Shown here piece after piece: positions 37,224 through 46,484 of a stretch of 64,000 nucleotides of DNA. Source of the DNA: JAZKID01 sp963714065 (lineage in GTDB: Bacteria > Pseudomonadota > Alphaproteobacteria > Rhizobiales > UBA4765); NCBI GenBank assembly GCA_963714065.1, contig OY970226.1:868001-932000 (forward strand). Direction: 5' to 3'. Below the pieces are notes generated by a model. That model was not told the origin of the DNA and did not search any database. It was given only the letters and a program-made list of their open reading frames with translations. The stretch's first letter is position 1, and every line of letters begins with the position of its first letter. A program made the position numbers and the translations under genes.

Positions 37224-37742
37224 ATGAAGCTGTTACGCGCGTTCTTCCTGCTGCTTTTACTGATGCCCTGCCCGCTCGGCGCGGCCCCTTTGGGCTTGAT
37301 CGACCAAAACGCACAGGCTGTCGACGATGAAGCGCTGTTCAAGGGAAAACCCAGCCTTCTTTTTTTCGGCTTCACGCATTGCCCAGATATCTGTCCTACC
37401 ACACTGCAGGAACTGGCGCTGGTGATGAAAGCGCTGGGTACGGATGTAGAAAAAATCCAGGTTGTTTTTGCAAGCGTCGATCCTGCGCGCGATACGCCGA
37501 AACGGATTAGCGATTATCTTGGCAATTTCGACAAACGCATGATCGGTCTGACAGGCTCTCCCGGCGCTACGGCCGCGTTTGCGAAACGCTGGCACGTGCA
37601 TAGTCAGAAAAGCGGATCACAGGGCGGGGGGATGGTGCATTCGGCATCTGTCTTGCTGATTGATAAACAGGGGCAGCTTGTGTCGACGCTGGATGTGAGC
37701 GATGCGAGCGCCGCGGCGAAAAAAATTCGCGCAAGTTTTTGA
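37224..37742 (+). CDS. SCO1/SenC/PrrC-family copper chaperone
   Basis: 172 aa from the ATG at 37224 (GAGG upstream). A signal peptide or anchor (FFLLLLLMPCPLGAAP) is followed by a thioredoxin-like fold with the copper site CPDIC in FGFTHCPDICPTTL and the distal His in MVHSASVLLID. It delivers copper to cytochrome oxidase or acts as a periplasmic thiol factor. Its last 176 nt overlap the 3' end of the glycosyltransferase gene on the other strand. Confidence 0.9.
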   Translation: MKLLRAFFLLLLLMPCPLGAAPLGLIDQNAQAVDDEALFKGKPSLLFFGFTHCPDICPTTLQELALVMKALGTDVEKIQVVFASVDPARDTPKRISDYLGNFDKRMIGLTGSPGATAAFAKRWHVHSQKSGSQGGGMVHSASVLLIDKQGQLVSTLDVSDASAAAKKIRASF

Positions 37743-39624
37743 TTTTTTTCTGCCCCTGTTTACGGCCGAGATGTTCGGTCTTGAACCAGCGATAGGGCGA
37801 GCGCGCAAGATCGAACAGCGCGCAATAGGCTGATAGCGAGACCAATAGCCAGTAAAACCACACCGTACAGAGCGAGAACAGATCGAAGCTCTGGCCCGCG
37901 CGCTTCGCTCCTGCATGCAAATGCAGCAGCGGAAAGATATGGCCGCCGATCAGCGCCGAAAGGCAGGCTCCGAACACGCCTGCACCCAATATGCTTGCGC
38001 CGAGACTTTTAAAGTCCAGGATCAAGCCGGCCGCAATCCACAAAACCAGAACGGGATAGGAGAAAGCCGACAGCAGGCTGACGCCGAGCGTCGCGATCAG
38101 CGCGACCATATTGCGCAAGCCGAGTTCTTTTCGCAGGCGGCCGAACTGGGAAAAATGCACGATGAGCGTCTGCATCCATCCCTTCTGCCAGCGCATGCGC
38201 TGGCGCAGCCAGTTTTCGAGCGTGACCGGCGCTTCCTCCTCCGTCGGCGTTTCAAGCGTGCCGACTATGTAGCCCGCGCGTGCGAGGCGAATGCCGAGAT
38301 CCGCGTCTTCCGTCACATTCCACGGGTCCCAACCGCCGATCTGGCGCAGCACCGATGTGCGGAAATAATTCGATGTGCCACTGAGCAGAACAGGATAGCC
38401 ACGCTTGGCCAGCGAGGGCATAAAAACGGTGGAGAGAGCTGCATATTCAAGCGCAAACTGCTTGGCAAGCCACGAGGCGCGTCCGTTATCGATACGCAAT
38501 TGCGCCTGCACGCAGGCAAGCCTGGGCCCGCCCGCATGAAGCTGCCGCGCCGCATGGCGAAGCTGCAGGGGATGGGGAACATCTTCCGCATCGAAGATCG
38601 TTACGATTTCGCCGCGCGCAAAAGACAGCCCGACCTGCAAGGCGCGCGGCTTGGTGCGCGGCTGCCCATGCGGCACCACGATCACGCGGCATTCCGGCGG
38701 CGGGCGCGCGATCTGCAGCGCCTTCGCGGTAGCTGTATCGTTCTGCTCGATCAGCAGCAGGATATCGAGCTTGGGCCGCGGATAATCGATGGCCGAGAGC
38801 GCCTGCAAGAGCTGCGGCACAAGCCTTGCCTCGTCGTAAATCGGCACCAGCACGCTGCAGAGCGGCAGATTTTCATCCGGCAAATGGGGCACGCGCGCAA
38901 AACGCCATTCGAAATAATCGGCATAGGCAAGGATACGAAAATAGCAGGCCAGCAAATAAAGCCCCGCGCAAACGGCGCCGAATACGGGCGCGAAAACCGG
39001 CGCACGATAAAGCACGGATAAAATAACGGCCGTAAGTACGACGACAATGCCCGCGAAAAAAGGCCTGTAACTGCGCCGCGCACTGTCCGCCGGACGCCTC
39101 CGGCGCAGCATGTTGACGGCGTGATCGAGCAGCGGCTTTGTATTACGCCGCAAAAGCGCGTGGCGAAGCCCGGCCGGCGTAGTCAGCACGAAATCCGCAC
39201 GCAAGGCGGGGGTGCCTGCAAGCCGCGCCAGAATTTGTGCGAGGCCGTGACCATAAGGAGCAGCGAGATAAAATGCACGACCGTTCGCACTCGCACGGAC
39301 AAGCCCGGCGCGACAGGCAAGGCCCACCTCTTCCATCTTCAGTTCCATCGGAAAATCGATATCCCGGACATCGGGAGAAAAATGCAGCTTATATGCCTTG
39401 GCCAGCGCGGCATAATAGACCGCCTCCGGCACCAGGCCGTTTGCAAGCGCATACTCGTGGGGATAAACGCCAAGAGCCGCCGCCTCTTCCGTAATTTGCA
39501 ACAGCGCGATTGCCGAAAATCCGCTATTGAGGAGAAAAGCGATGTCGGCTGGAAGGATGGAGTTCAATGGATGACGCCTGTTTGCATATAAGAGGGAATA
39601 AAGTCCCGTACAATCGCTTAGCAA
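37567..39624 (-). CDS. Membrane glycosyltransferase, family 2 (XagB/BcsA-like)
   Basis: Up to 685 aa. The N-terminal 90 residues (ALGVYPHEYALANGLVPEAVYYAALAKAYKL) look like a T2SSE-N/MshEN module. Two membrane helices, then the GT2 core with VPIYDEARLV, the DxD in TIFDAEDVPHP, TEDADLGIRLARAG and the Q..RW motif RQRMRWQKGW follow. Four or so membrane helices come after. It probably makes and exports a beta-linked polysaccharide. The start is uncertain: no ATG fits, so a TTG at 39624 or 39567 is used. The P/S/R-rich tail overlaps the SCO1 gene. Confidence 0.85.
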   Translation of the reverse strand: MLSDCTGLYSLLYANRRHPLNSILPADIAFLLNSGFSAIALLQITEEAAALGVYPHEYALANGLVPEAVYYAALAKAYKLHFSPDVRDIDFPMELKMEEVGLACRAGLVRASANGRAFYLAAPYGHGLAQILARLAGTPALRADFVLTTPAGLRHALLRRNTKPLLDHAVNMLRRRRPADSARRSYRPFFAGIVVVLTAVILSVLYRAPVFAPVFGAVCAGLYLLACYFRILAYADYFEWRFARVPHLPDENLPLCSVLVPIYDEARLVPQLLQALSAIDYPRPKLDILLLIEQNDTATAKALQIARPPPECRVIVVPHGQPRTKPRALQVGLSFARGEIVTIFDAEDVPHPLQLRHAARQLHAGGPRLACVQAQLRIDNGRASWLAKQFALEYAALSTVFMPSLAKRGYPVLLSGTSNYFRTSVLRQIGGWDPWNVTEDADLGIRLARAGYIVGTLETPTEEEAPVTLENWLRQRMRWQKGWMQTLIVHFSQFGRLRKELGLRNMVALIATLGVSLLSAFSYPVLVLWIAAGLILDFKSLGASILGAGVFGACLSALIGGHIFPLLHLHAGAKRAGQSFDLFSLCTVWFYWLLVSLSAYCALFDLARSPYRWFKTEHLGRKQGQKKIKNLREFFSPRRSHRSHPASTQAAPVYQSARQMPNAPSPRPVIRFSDYARASVSQTRP

Positions 39625-40475
39625 ACCGAAAAATAAAGCGAAAGCTTTCTTTGCGGTTTTTGTCTTTGGCGCTTGTCTTCTGCGCGTTTTTTGCGGGCGC
39701 TGCTGCTGCCGAGAATGTGACGATTCCCGGGTTCTGGGATCCCAAACGCCGGATCGAGAAACCCCCGGCCGCAGGCCTCATGGTGCGCTTTCTGACCTCG
39801 CCCGATTATACGCCGTTCAACTATCTCAACGGCTCGGGCGAACTTGTCGGCTTCAATGTCGATCTTGCGCGTGCGCTTTGCAAGGAGCTGGAAATCACCT
39901 GCACCATTCAGGCGCGCGCCTGGGAAGCGCTGATCCCGGCCTTGCGGGAAAATCTGGGCGATGCGCTGATCTCGGGCTTTGCCGGCAGCCCTGACCTGCG
40001 CCGCCAGGCCGATTTCACGGACACCTATTTCAAGACCCCCGCGCGCTTTGCTTTTGCGAGCAATTCCAAGATCGATACATCCTCGCCCGAAGCCTTGCGC
40101 GGCAAGACGATCGGCGTGGTGAAAGGCACCTCGCACGCGGCCTTTCTCGATTTCTATTACGACAGCGCCAAGATCACGCGCTTCGACAAGATCGAGGCCA
40201 TGGAGGCGGCGCTGAAAAGCAAAAGCGTAGAGGCGGCCTTCGGCGACGGCGTGCAGCTTGCGCTGTGGCTGAATTCGGATACCGCCGGCAATTGCTGCGA
40301 GTTTCGCGGCGGGCCCTATCTGGAAAGCCGTTTCTTCGGCGAGGGGCAGGTGATCGCGGTGCGCAAGGGGCAGAACCAGCTCCGCCGCCTGCTCAATTAC
40401 GGGTTGCAGCAGCTCTATGAGAAAGGCGTTTACAGCGAGCTTTATCTCAAATGGTTCCCGGTGAGCGTGTTTTGA
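39567..40475 (+). CDS. Periplasmic solute-binding protein, family 3
   Basis: 302 aa. A long basic lead precedes the signal peptide (LSLALVFCAFFAGAAAAE). The body has the family 3 pattern: LTSPDYTPFNYLNGSGELVGFNVDLARALC, DALISGFAGSPDLRRQADFT, RGKTIGVVKGTSHAAFL, and VEAAFGDGVQLALWL. Such proteins bind amino acids or act as sensory ligands. No permease or ATPase gene is adjacent. The start overlaps the 5' end of the divergent glycosyltransferase, so one of the two starts may be further in. Confidence 0.82.
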   Translation: MDDACLHIRGNKVPYNRLANRKIKRKLSLRFLSLALVFCAFFAGAAAAENVTIPGFWDPKRRIEKPPAAGLMVRFLTSPDYTPFNYLNGSGELVGFNVDLARALCKELEITCTIQARAWEALIPALRENLGDALISGFAGSPDLRRQADFTDTYFKTPARFAFASNSKIDTSSPEALRGKTIGVVKGTSHAAFLDFYYDSAKITRFDKIEAMEAALKSKSVEAAFGDGVQLALWLNSDTAGNCCEFRGGPYLESRFFGEGQVIAVRKGQNQLRRLLNYGLQQLYEKGVYSELYLKWFPVSVF

Positions 40476-40555
40476 ATAAAAACCGCCGTTTCAAGCGATA
40501 ATTGATTTGTAAAAGCCTTAACCCTGGCCTATGGCAGGTATAAGGGGTTTTACTT

Positions 40556-40846
40556 ATGAGTATTACTAAATCTATATCCTGCCTTCTTATAGGCCTTCTT
40601 TTACTGACCTCTCCGGTTCAGGCGGCCAAACAGGCCAATTCATTCAATATCGATCTGGGTTCAAAAGATTTCACGCCCCCACCCGGCACGCATGTGGTGC
40701 AGAAGGATCAGGACAAGCATTACCTGTGCGACGAGCACGAATTCGTCTGCGTCCTTCTCGGCGCAACGGCTCTTGCCACTTTCCTATATTTATCGACCTC
40801 CGACCATGATCACGGCGGCGTCAGCTGCGGCGGACTTGGGTGTTGA
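40556..40846 (+). CDS. Small exported protein with C-terminal His/Cys tail
   Basis: 96 aa with a clear signal peptide (SCLLIGLLLLTSPVQA). The mature part is short, contains LCDEHEFVCVLLGATALATFLYL, possibly a weak membrane helix, and ends DHDHGGVSCGGLGC. The HDH and paired cysteines near the end could bind a metal or form disulfides. I do not recognise a family. Confidence 0.65.
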   Translation: MSITKSISCLLIGLLLLTSPVQAAKQANSFNIDLGSKDFTPPPGTHVVQKDQDKHYLCDEHEFVCVLLGATALATFLYLSTSDHDHGGVSCGGLGC

Positions 40847-40858
40847 ATTAACTGGCCA

Positions 40859-42187
40859 CTATTTGTTTTCGGGAACTTGGAATAATGCTTCCAGTTTGAC
40901 GGGGCCGCCAATATAGGGAATTTGGCTATAACCCGTACTCTTTAACGCCATAATTCCGTAGGCTGTAGGCGGCCCTTCGTCAAAAGAAGGAATTGCCCGG
41001 GCATAACGGTCATAAAGGGTGAAGTACTCACTCAAATTCATACCTTTTGCATAGTCCCTTTTAATGACATCGCTCAGCTTTGCCGCATCCGCGAAAAACG
41101 CAAATTCTTTAGGGTTCAGATTGCCGTCATAATTCTCATCAAAAAGATCGAATGTATCTAGCGCCTCATTCTGATCGAAAATGCCGTCTTTGTTAATTCT
41201 ATCAAGATATTTAAAGCCTTCCGGGGCATCCGCATAAGCTTTTGAAATAGCCTCCTTGATGAAGTCATCCAGCGTCGACTGGAACACGTGATTTTGCAAA
41301 TCATATTCATCGTTACTGACGATATACTGGTAAGGTGAAAGACCTTGCCGCTGCCGCTCGTCTTTTTCTTTTTCCAGCTGTTCGGCCGTGCGCCTGATAA
41401 TCTTCGATTGAATTTTGTCGGCAAAATAGGGTAGCTCTTCCTGGGGACCGAGAACGAAGTAATCGATTTGGGTACGTTGCTTGCCGTCGCGCGAGACAAG
41501 AATGACGTTGCCTTCCTTGATCTCGAGCATTTCCCCTGTAGAGAGGCTGATCGTCAATACTTCCTTACCCTCATCGGCAGGATCTGGCTTGTATGAATCA
41601 AATGAGAGTTTCACCACCGCATTAGCTTCCAGTGTGATTTTCTGTTGACCGGCAGGATCGAAAAAAGGCTTGGCTTCTTCCCAACTGATGATATCCGGGT
41701 TCTCTTTTATAGGAGACGTTTTCTTGGCTTGGGAAGCGCTCTTTTTTCCTGCTTTCATCTGATCGAACGCAGCCAGGAAATTGGCAAGCGTGATATATTG
41801 CTCTGATTTTTTGTCATCACTATCAGCGGATTTCTCGAGATTCAAACCGAAACGCAACGCCAGTTTCTTCAATTCATCGAATGTAGGAAAGGTTCTCATA
41901 GGTTCCGGTGTATGCCCCTCGCCGGTATCGCTCTCGCTTTTCTTTCCTTCCGGCCGTTCATCCAAGAGTTTGTTGTCACCAAAGTGCATGGTGTAGGCAA
42001 TAGCCCAATCGCGCCGCGAAATTCCTGGCTTGCTATCCAATGAAGCAAGAAACAAATAATCCGGCGAGGGTTCTTCCATAGCCGGTTCGGCCTGTTTTTC
42101 CTGTGCAGTGGCAGGCTTTTGCAAATCGAAGTCCGGCCGGGTATCGGCGGCATTGCGCGCGGGATTATTTTGAACCGGGCCGACCAT
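40859..42187 (-). CDS. EF-hand-containing orphan protein, 442 aa
   Basis: No signal peptide and a charged, Q/P-rich N-terminus. A canonical EF-hand loop, DENYDGNLNPKE, lies in the C-terminal third, preceded by a degenerate one (DRINKDGIFDQNE). A calcium-type loop-like segment (SLDSKPGISRRDW) is also seen near residue 50. The middle part has a strand-rich section (LTISLSTGEMLEIKEGNVILVSRDGKQRTQIDYFVLG). The DNA is moderately AT-rich. It may be a calcium-responsive cytoplasmic or secreted protein; the function is unknown. Confidence 0.7.
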   Translation of the reverse strand: MVGPVQNNPARNAADTRPDFDLQKPATAQEKQAEPAMEEPSPDYLFLASLDSKPGISRRDWAIAYTMHFGDNKLLDERPEGKKSESDTGEGHTPEPMRTFPTFDELKKLALRFGLNLEKSADSDDKKSEQYITLANFLAAFDQMKAGKKSASQAKKTSPIKENPDIISWEEAKPFFDPAGQQKITLEANAVVKLSFDSYKPDPADEGKEVLTISLSTGEMLEIKEGNVILVSRDGKQRTQIDYFVLGPQEELPYFADKIQSKIIRRTAEQLEKEKDERQRQGLSPYQYIVSNDEYDLQNHVFQSTLDDFIKEAISKAYADAPEGFKYLDRINKDGIFDQNEALDTFDLFDENYDGNLNPKEFAFFADAAKLSDVIKRDYAKGMNLSEYFTLYDRYARAIPSFDEGPPTAYGIMALKSTGYSQIPYIGGPVKLEALFQVPENK

Positions 42188-42280
42188 GGATATTTAAAAC
42201 TTTTCCTATAATTCTTCTTGCAAATCTTAACTTTCCCCGCCTCTAGTGTAAATTACAAACCGGCAATATGCTAAACACGA

Positions 42281-43903
42281 ATGTCTGCAATTGAAATAGA
42301 TACAATCCTTTCCAAAGAAGCTGAGGCCGCCAAAGCCTGGCCGTTCGAAGAGGCGCGTAAAATCGTCAAGCGGCTGGAGCGCCAGCCCAAGGACGAGGTG
42401 GTTTTCGAGACGGGCTATGGCCCCTCCGGCCTGCCGCATATCGGCACCTTCGGTGAAGTAGCGCGCACCTCGATGGTGCGCCATGCGTTTCGCACCCTCA
42501 CCGGAGATAAAATCAAGACGCGGCTGGTCTGTTTTTCCGACGACATGGACGGGCTGCGCAAAGTGCCGACCAATATCCCGAACCAGGACATGGTTCAGCA
42601 GCATCTCGGCAAACCATTGACGCAAATTCCCGACCCGTTCGGCGAGTTCGACAGCTTCGGCGCGCACAATAACGCAATGCTTCGCAAATTCCTTGATGCC
42701 TTCGGTTTCGATTACGAATTCCTGAGCTCGACCGCCTGCTATACCTTAGGCCGTTTCGACGAGACGCTGCTGCGCCTGCTCGAGCGTTACGAGCAGGTGA
42801 TGGAGATCATGCTGCCTTCACTTCGTGAAGAACGTGCGGAAAGCTATTCGCCTTTCCTGCCCATCGACGAAAAAACCGGCATGGTATTGCAGGTGAAAAT
42901 CCTGGAGCGTAACGCCAAGGCCGGCACCATTATCTATGAACATCCCGAAACAAAGCAGAAAGTGGAAACGCCCGTCACCGGCGGGCATTGTAAATTACAA
43001 TGGAAGCCTGACTGGGCGATGCGCTGGACCGCACTTTCGGTCGATTACGAAATGGCCGGCAAGGATCTGATCGAGAGCGTGCAGCTGTCCTCGAAAATAG
43101 CTAAGGCGATCGGCGGCACGCCGCCGGAAGGTTTCAATTACGAACTGTTCCTGGATGAGGAAGGCAAAAAGATTTCCAAATCGAAAGGCAACGGCATCAC
43201 CATCGAGGAATGGCTGCGCTATGCCTCGAAGGAAAGCCTGTCGCTCTTCATGTATCGCGAGCCGAAAGCGGCAAAGCGCCTGCATTTCGATGTCATCCCC
43301 AAACATGTCGACGAATACGAGCAGTTCCTGGCTGCCTATCCAAAGCAGGAGATCAAGGAAAAGCTTGGCAATCCCGTCTGGCATATCCATGCAGGAACGC
43401 CGCCGCATGAGCCGCTGCCCATCAATTTCGCGATGCTGCTGAACCTTGTCTCGGCCTCGAATGCCGAGAATGCAAAAACCCTGTGGGGATTCATCGGCAC
43501 CTATATGCCGGGCGTCACGCCGGCAACGCATCCGCGCCTGAATGATTTCGTCGAATACGCGCTACGCTATTATCAGGATTTCGTTCTGCCTTCGAAAAAA
43601 TTCCGCGCGCCCACCGACCAGGAGCGGGCAGCCCTTTCCGACCTGCGCGATGCGCTTGACAATGCGGCCGAGAAAATCGGCGCCGACGAGATCCAGACCA
43701 TGATCTACGATGTAGGGCGGCGCGAGCCTTTCACGAAACCGATGAAAGACGGCTCAACCGGCGTTTCGCTGGAATGGTTCAACATGCTTTATCAGGTTTT
43801 GCTGGGCCAGGAAAAAGGCCCGCGTTTTAGCACCTTCGTGGCGCTTTACGGTGTGAAGAATACGGTTGCGCTGATCGACGGTGTGCTGGCGCGCAGCACC
43901 TAG
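42281..43903 (+). CDS. lysS: Lysyl-tRNA synthetase, class I
   Basis: 540 aa Rossmann-type (class I) enzyme: the HIGH-like motif is in GPSGLPHIGTFGE (about 52-55) and the KMSKS-like motif in KKISKSKGNG (about 296). Class I LysRS is typical of archaea, spirochaetes and alphaproteobacteria, whereas most bacteria use class II. It charges tRNA-Lys. The stop overlaps the stop of the convergent tadD. Confidence 0.95.
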   Translation: MSAIEIDTILSKEAEAAKAWPFEEARKIVKRLERQPKDEVVFETGYGPSGLPHIGTFGEVARTSMVRHAFRTLTGDKIKTRLVCFSDDMDGLRKVPTNIPNQDMVQQHLGKPLTQIPDPFGEFDSFGAHNNAMLRKFLDAFGFDYEFLSSTACYTLGRFDETLLRLLERYEQVMEIMLPSLREERAESYSPFLPIDEKTGMVLQVKILERNAKAGTIIYEHPETKQKVETPVTGGHCKLQWKPDWAMRWTALSVDYEMAGKDLIESVQLSSKIAKAIGGTPPEGFNYELFLDEEGKKISKSKGNGITIEEWLRYASKESLSLFMYREPKAAKRLHFDVIPKHVDEYEQFLAAYPKQEIKEKLGNPVWHIHAGTPPHEPLPINFAMLLNLVSASNAENAKTLWGFIGTYMPGVTPATHPRLNDFVEYALRYYQDFVLPSKKFRAPTDQERAALSDLRDALDNAAEKIGADEIQTMIYDVGRREPFTKPMKDGSTGVSLEWFNMLYQVLLGQEKGPRFSTFVALYGVKNTVALIDGVLARST

Positions 43904-44976
43904 TCGTTCCGTAAGGCGCGTTTCTTGCGCACTTCTTCCTGCCAGTCCGTTTTTTCGGGCACCGGATCGGGTTGCGGCCAATAGCCGTAAGGTGCAGGCG
44001 GGGATGATGCGCCATAATAGTTCTGGCCGTACGCGGGCTGCTGACCCACCGAGGTCGCGAATGTCGGGCCCGCCGGCGGTGGCGCAGGATAGCCATAGCC
44101 CGGCGCGGAGGCGGCAAACGGCACGTTAGGCCCGCCGCCATAAGGTGGCGTGAACCCCGTTGCCGGAGGGCCGCTCTGAATATCGGCCCAGGTGTTCTGC
44201 TGCGCCAGCATGCCGCGCACCGTCTGTACATTCTGCTGCGCTTCCGCCGCGGAAAGATCGCGGGAGGCGATGCGCTCCGAATCGGCATAACGGCCTTGCA
44301 GACCGACAATCAGTGCGAGATTTTGCCGTACCCGTGCATCGGCAGTGGGCTGCTTCGCCGCTTTTTCGAGCGTCTTTTCGGCCGAAGGCAGATCTCCCGT
44401 CAGCGCATAGGACAGCGCAAGATTGGAAAGCACCGAGGGCTCGTCCGGCGAGAGGCGAAGCGCCGTCTGGTAATATTTGCGCGCATCCTGCGGGCGGCCC
44501 ATCTGGTCGAGCACCGCACCCTGCGCCGAGAGCACGCGCCAGCTCGGCTTGTCGGGCGTGTGGGCCTGCTGGAACATATTGAGCGCCTCTTCGTACTGGC
44601 CGTTCGCGGCAAGCGAATTGCCCAGCGCGCCCTTGAGATTCATATCGTAAGGATTGGCGAGCACGGCCCGCTGCAGCACGGCCACGGCCTGGGCATTCTG
44701 GCCGGAAGCCGTCAAGGCGCGCGCATAGGCATAGCTTGCCTCGCCATCGGAAGGATTGCTCTTGTAACGCTCGCCCCAATAGGACAAGGCATTCTGCAAG
44801 CCCGGCCCGCCCGCCGCCATGGGTGCGGGTTGAGTGACCGGCGATGAGGTTGCGAATGTATCTTCGATGATCTTCGGGGTCGAGCAGCCCGTCAGCGTCA
44901 GAATACAGGCCGAAACGCCCGCAAACACCAGCAGCCTGAACCTGCGGGACGTGTGGGCGGTGAGCGATAAAGGCAT
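43900..44976 (-). CDS. tadD: TadD-like TPR lipoprotein
   Basis: 358 aa. The lipoprotein signal has lipobox LTGC (C31). At least four tetratricopeptide repeats follow (GEASYAYARALTASGQNAQAVAVLQRAVLANP; ALGNSLAANGQYEEALNMFQQA; SVLSNLALSYALTGDLPSAEKTLEKA). The C-terminus is P/G/Y-rich. TadD is the outer-membrane pilotin-like factor of Tad pili and is missing from the main Tad cluster at 7-18 kb. A CtrA box lies about 60 bp upstream. Confidence 0.82.
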   Translation of the reverse strand: MPLSLTAHTSRRFRLLVFAGVSACILTLTGCSTPKIIEDTFATSSPVTQPAPMAAGGPGLQNALSYWGERYKSNPSDGEASYAYARALTASGQNAQAVAVLQRAVLANPYDMNLKGALGNSLAANGQYEEALNMFQQAHTPDKPSWRVLSAQGAVLDQMGRPQDARKYYQTALRLSPDEPSVLSNLALSYALTGDLPSAEKTLEKAAKQPTADARVRQNLALIVGLQGRYADSERIASRDLSAAEAQQNVQTVRGMLAQQNTWADIQSGPPATGFTPPYGGGPNVPFAASAPGYGYPAPPPAGPTFATSVGQQPAYGQNYYGASSPPAPYGYWPQPDPVPEKTDWQEEVRKKRALRND

Positions 44977-45036
44977 GGATAAACCTCGGGCAAGCTCGAA
45001 TCGTATACGGCTCCTTCCATAGATAGAAAATTAACC

Positions 45037-45052
45037 TTAATGGCCCGTTAAC
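45037..45052. promoter_or_regulatory. CtrA-type box in the tadD/aminopeptidase divergent region
   Basis: TTAA-TGGCCCG-TTAAC matches the full CtrA consensus TTAA-N7-TTAAC. It lies 60 bp from the tadD start and 50 bp from the aminopeptidase start. A pilus gene under CtrA control fits the Caulobacter pattern. Confidence 0.7.
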
Positions 45053-45101
45053 TTTGCCCGGCCGAGCGGCTAGAAGCATAAAGATCGAATGGGAGAAACA
45101 A

Positions 45102-46484
45102 GTGAGCGCTTTCGATGTAATCCAGCCGGACCGGGGACAAAAAGCTGCGGATATTATCTGTCTTGAACCCTCAGGCCTGCCCACGTTCTTGAAGAAGCTT
45201 GCGCCCGCGCAAAGGAACATGATCGCGGCTATGGACTTTAAAGCCAAGGCGGGCACACATCTTTGCCTCACAAAAGACGACCGCATCGACACCGTTCTGT
45301 TCGGCCTTGGCGAGAAGAATGCGCCCGAGCGCACGCCCTATCTGCCCGGCAAGCTCGCCTCGCTTCTGCCGCAAGGCACTTACCGTTTTGTCGCAGGCCC
45401 CATTGAACCACGCCTTGCCGCCCTTGCCTTCGCACTCGAATCCTACCGTTTCGCGCGCTATCGCAAGGCGTCCGCCAATAAATCCGTTCTGCTTTACGGC
45501 AGCAAGGACAAGGCGGACGAAATCCGCATGCTGGCGGAAGCGACTTTCCTCGTACGCGATCTCGTCAATACGCCTGCGAACGATCTTGGCCCCGACGAAT
45601 TGGAAGCCGCGATACTGGCCGTTGGCAAAAAATTCGGCGCAAGCGCGAAAACAATTACAGGCAAGGCGCTGGCGAGCGGTTTTCCGCTCGTTCACGCGGT
45701 CGGCATGGGTTCCGCCCGCGCCCCGCGCCTTGTAGAGCTGCGCTGGGGAAAGACCTCGCACAGGAAGGTGACGCTGGTCGGCAAGGGTGTCGTGTTCGAT
45801 ACCGGCGGTCTCGATATCAAGCCCTCGTCCAACATGCTGCTGATGAAGAAGGATATGGGGGGTGCTGCCTGCGCGCTGGCGCTGGTACAGCTTGTGATGG
45901 CGGCGAAACTGAAAGTGCAGTTGCGCCTGCTGATCCCCATCGTCGAAAATTCCATATCGGGCACGAGCTTCAGGCCCAGCGACATTTTCAAAAGCCGCAA
46001 GGGCTTGAGCGTCGAGATCGGCAATACCGATGCCGAGGGGCGCCTGATCCTCGCCGACGCCTTGACCTACGCCTGCGAGGAAAAGCCGGATCTTCTGATC
46101 GATATGGCAACCCTGACGGGCGCTGCGCGCGTGGCGCTCGGCCCCGATCTGCCGCCCTTCTATACAGACGATGAAAAACTGGCGCGCGACGTAGAAAAAT
46201 TTTCTGCACAGGAATTCGATCCGCTCTGGCGGCTGCCGCTTTACCGCCGTTATGCCGCCTCGTTGAAAAGCAAATGCGCCGACCTCAACAATATCGCCGG
46301 GCATAGCTTTGCAGGCTCCATCGTCGCAGCGCTTTTTCTTGCGGAATTCGTCGATGTCAAATCCTGGCTGCATATCGATCTTTATGCATGGAACCCGTCG
46401 GCGACGCCGGGTCGGCCCGAAGGCGGCGAGGCACAAAGCATCCGCGCCCTGTTTGCCCTGCTGAGGCAGCGTTATGGAAAATAA
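45102..46484 (+). CDS. M17-family leucyl aminopeptidase
   Basis: 460 aa using the GTG at 45102, preceded by GGGAG. The C-terminal catalytic domain has VGKGVVFDTGGLDIKPS, the metal-binding MKKDMGGA and the signature NTDAEGRLILADAL (about 308). It is a di-metal cytosolic peptidase that removes N-terminal residues. The next gene overlaps by 11 nt, so the two are coupled. Confidence 0.9.
   Translation: MSAFDVIQPDRGQKAADIICLEPSGLPTFLKKLAPAQRNMIAAMDFKAKAGTHLCLTKDDRIDTVLFGLGEKNAPERTPYLPGKLASLLPQGTYRFVAGPIEPRLAALAFALESYRFARYRKASANKSVLLYGSKDKADEIRMLAEATFLVRDLVNTPANDLGPDELEAAILAVGKKFGASAKTITGKALASGFPLVHAVGMGSARAPRLVELRWGKTSHRKVTLVGKGVVFDTGGLDIKPSSNMLLMKKDMGGAACALALVQLVMAAKLKVQLRLLIPIVENSISGTSFRPSDIFKSRKGLSVEIGNTDAEGRLILADALTYACEEKPDLLIDMATLTGAARVALGPDLPPFYTDDEKLARDVEKFSAQEFDPLWRLPLYRRYAASLKSKCADLNNIAGHSFAGSIVAALFLAEFVDVKSWLHIDLYAWNPSATPGRPEGGEAQSIRALFALLRQRYGK

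Noticed and set aside
37915..39021. 368-codon open frame antisense to the glycosyltransferase
   Set aside because: Basic, low-complexity translation typical of antisense shadows; the glycosyltransferase motifs are on the other strand.
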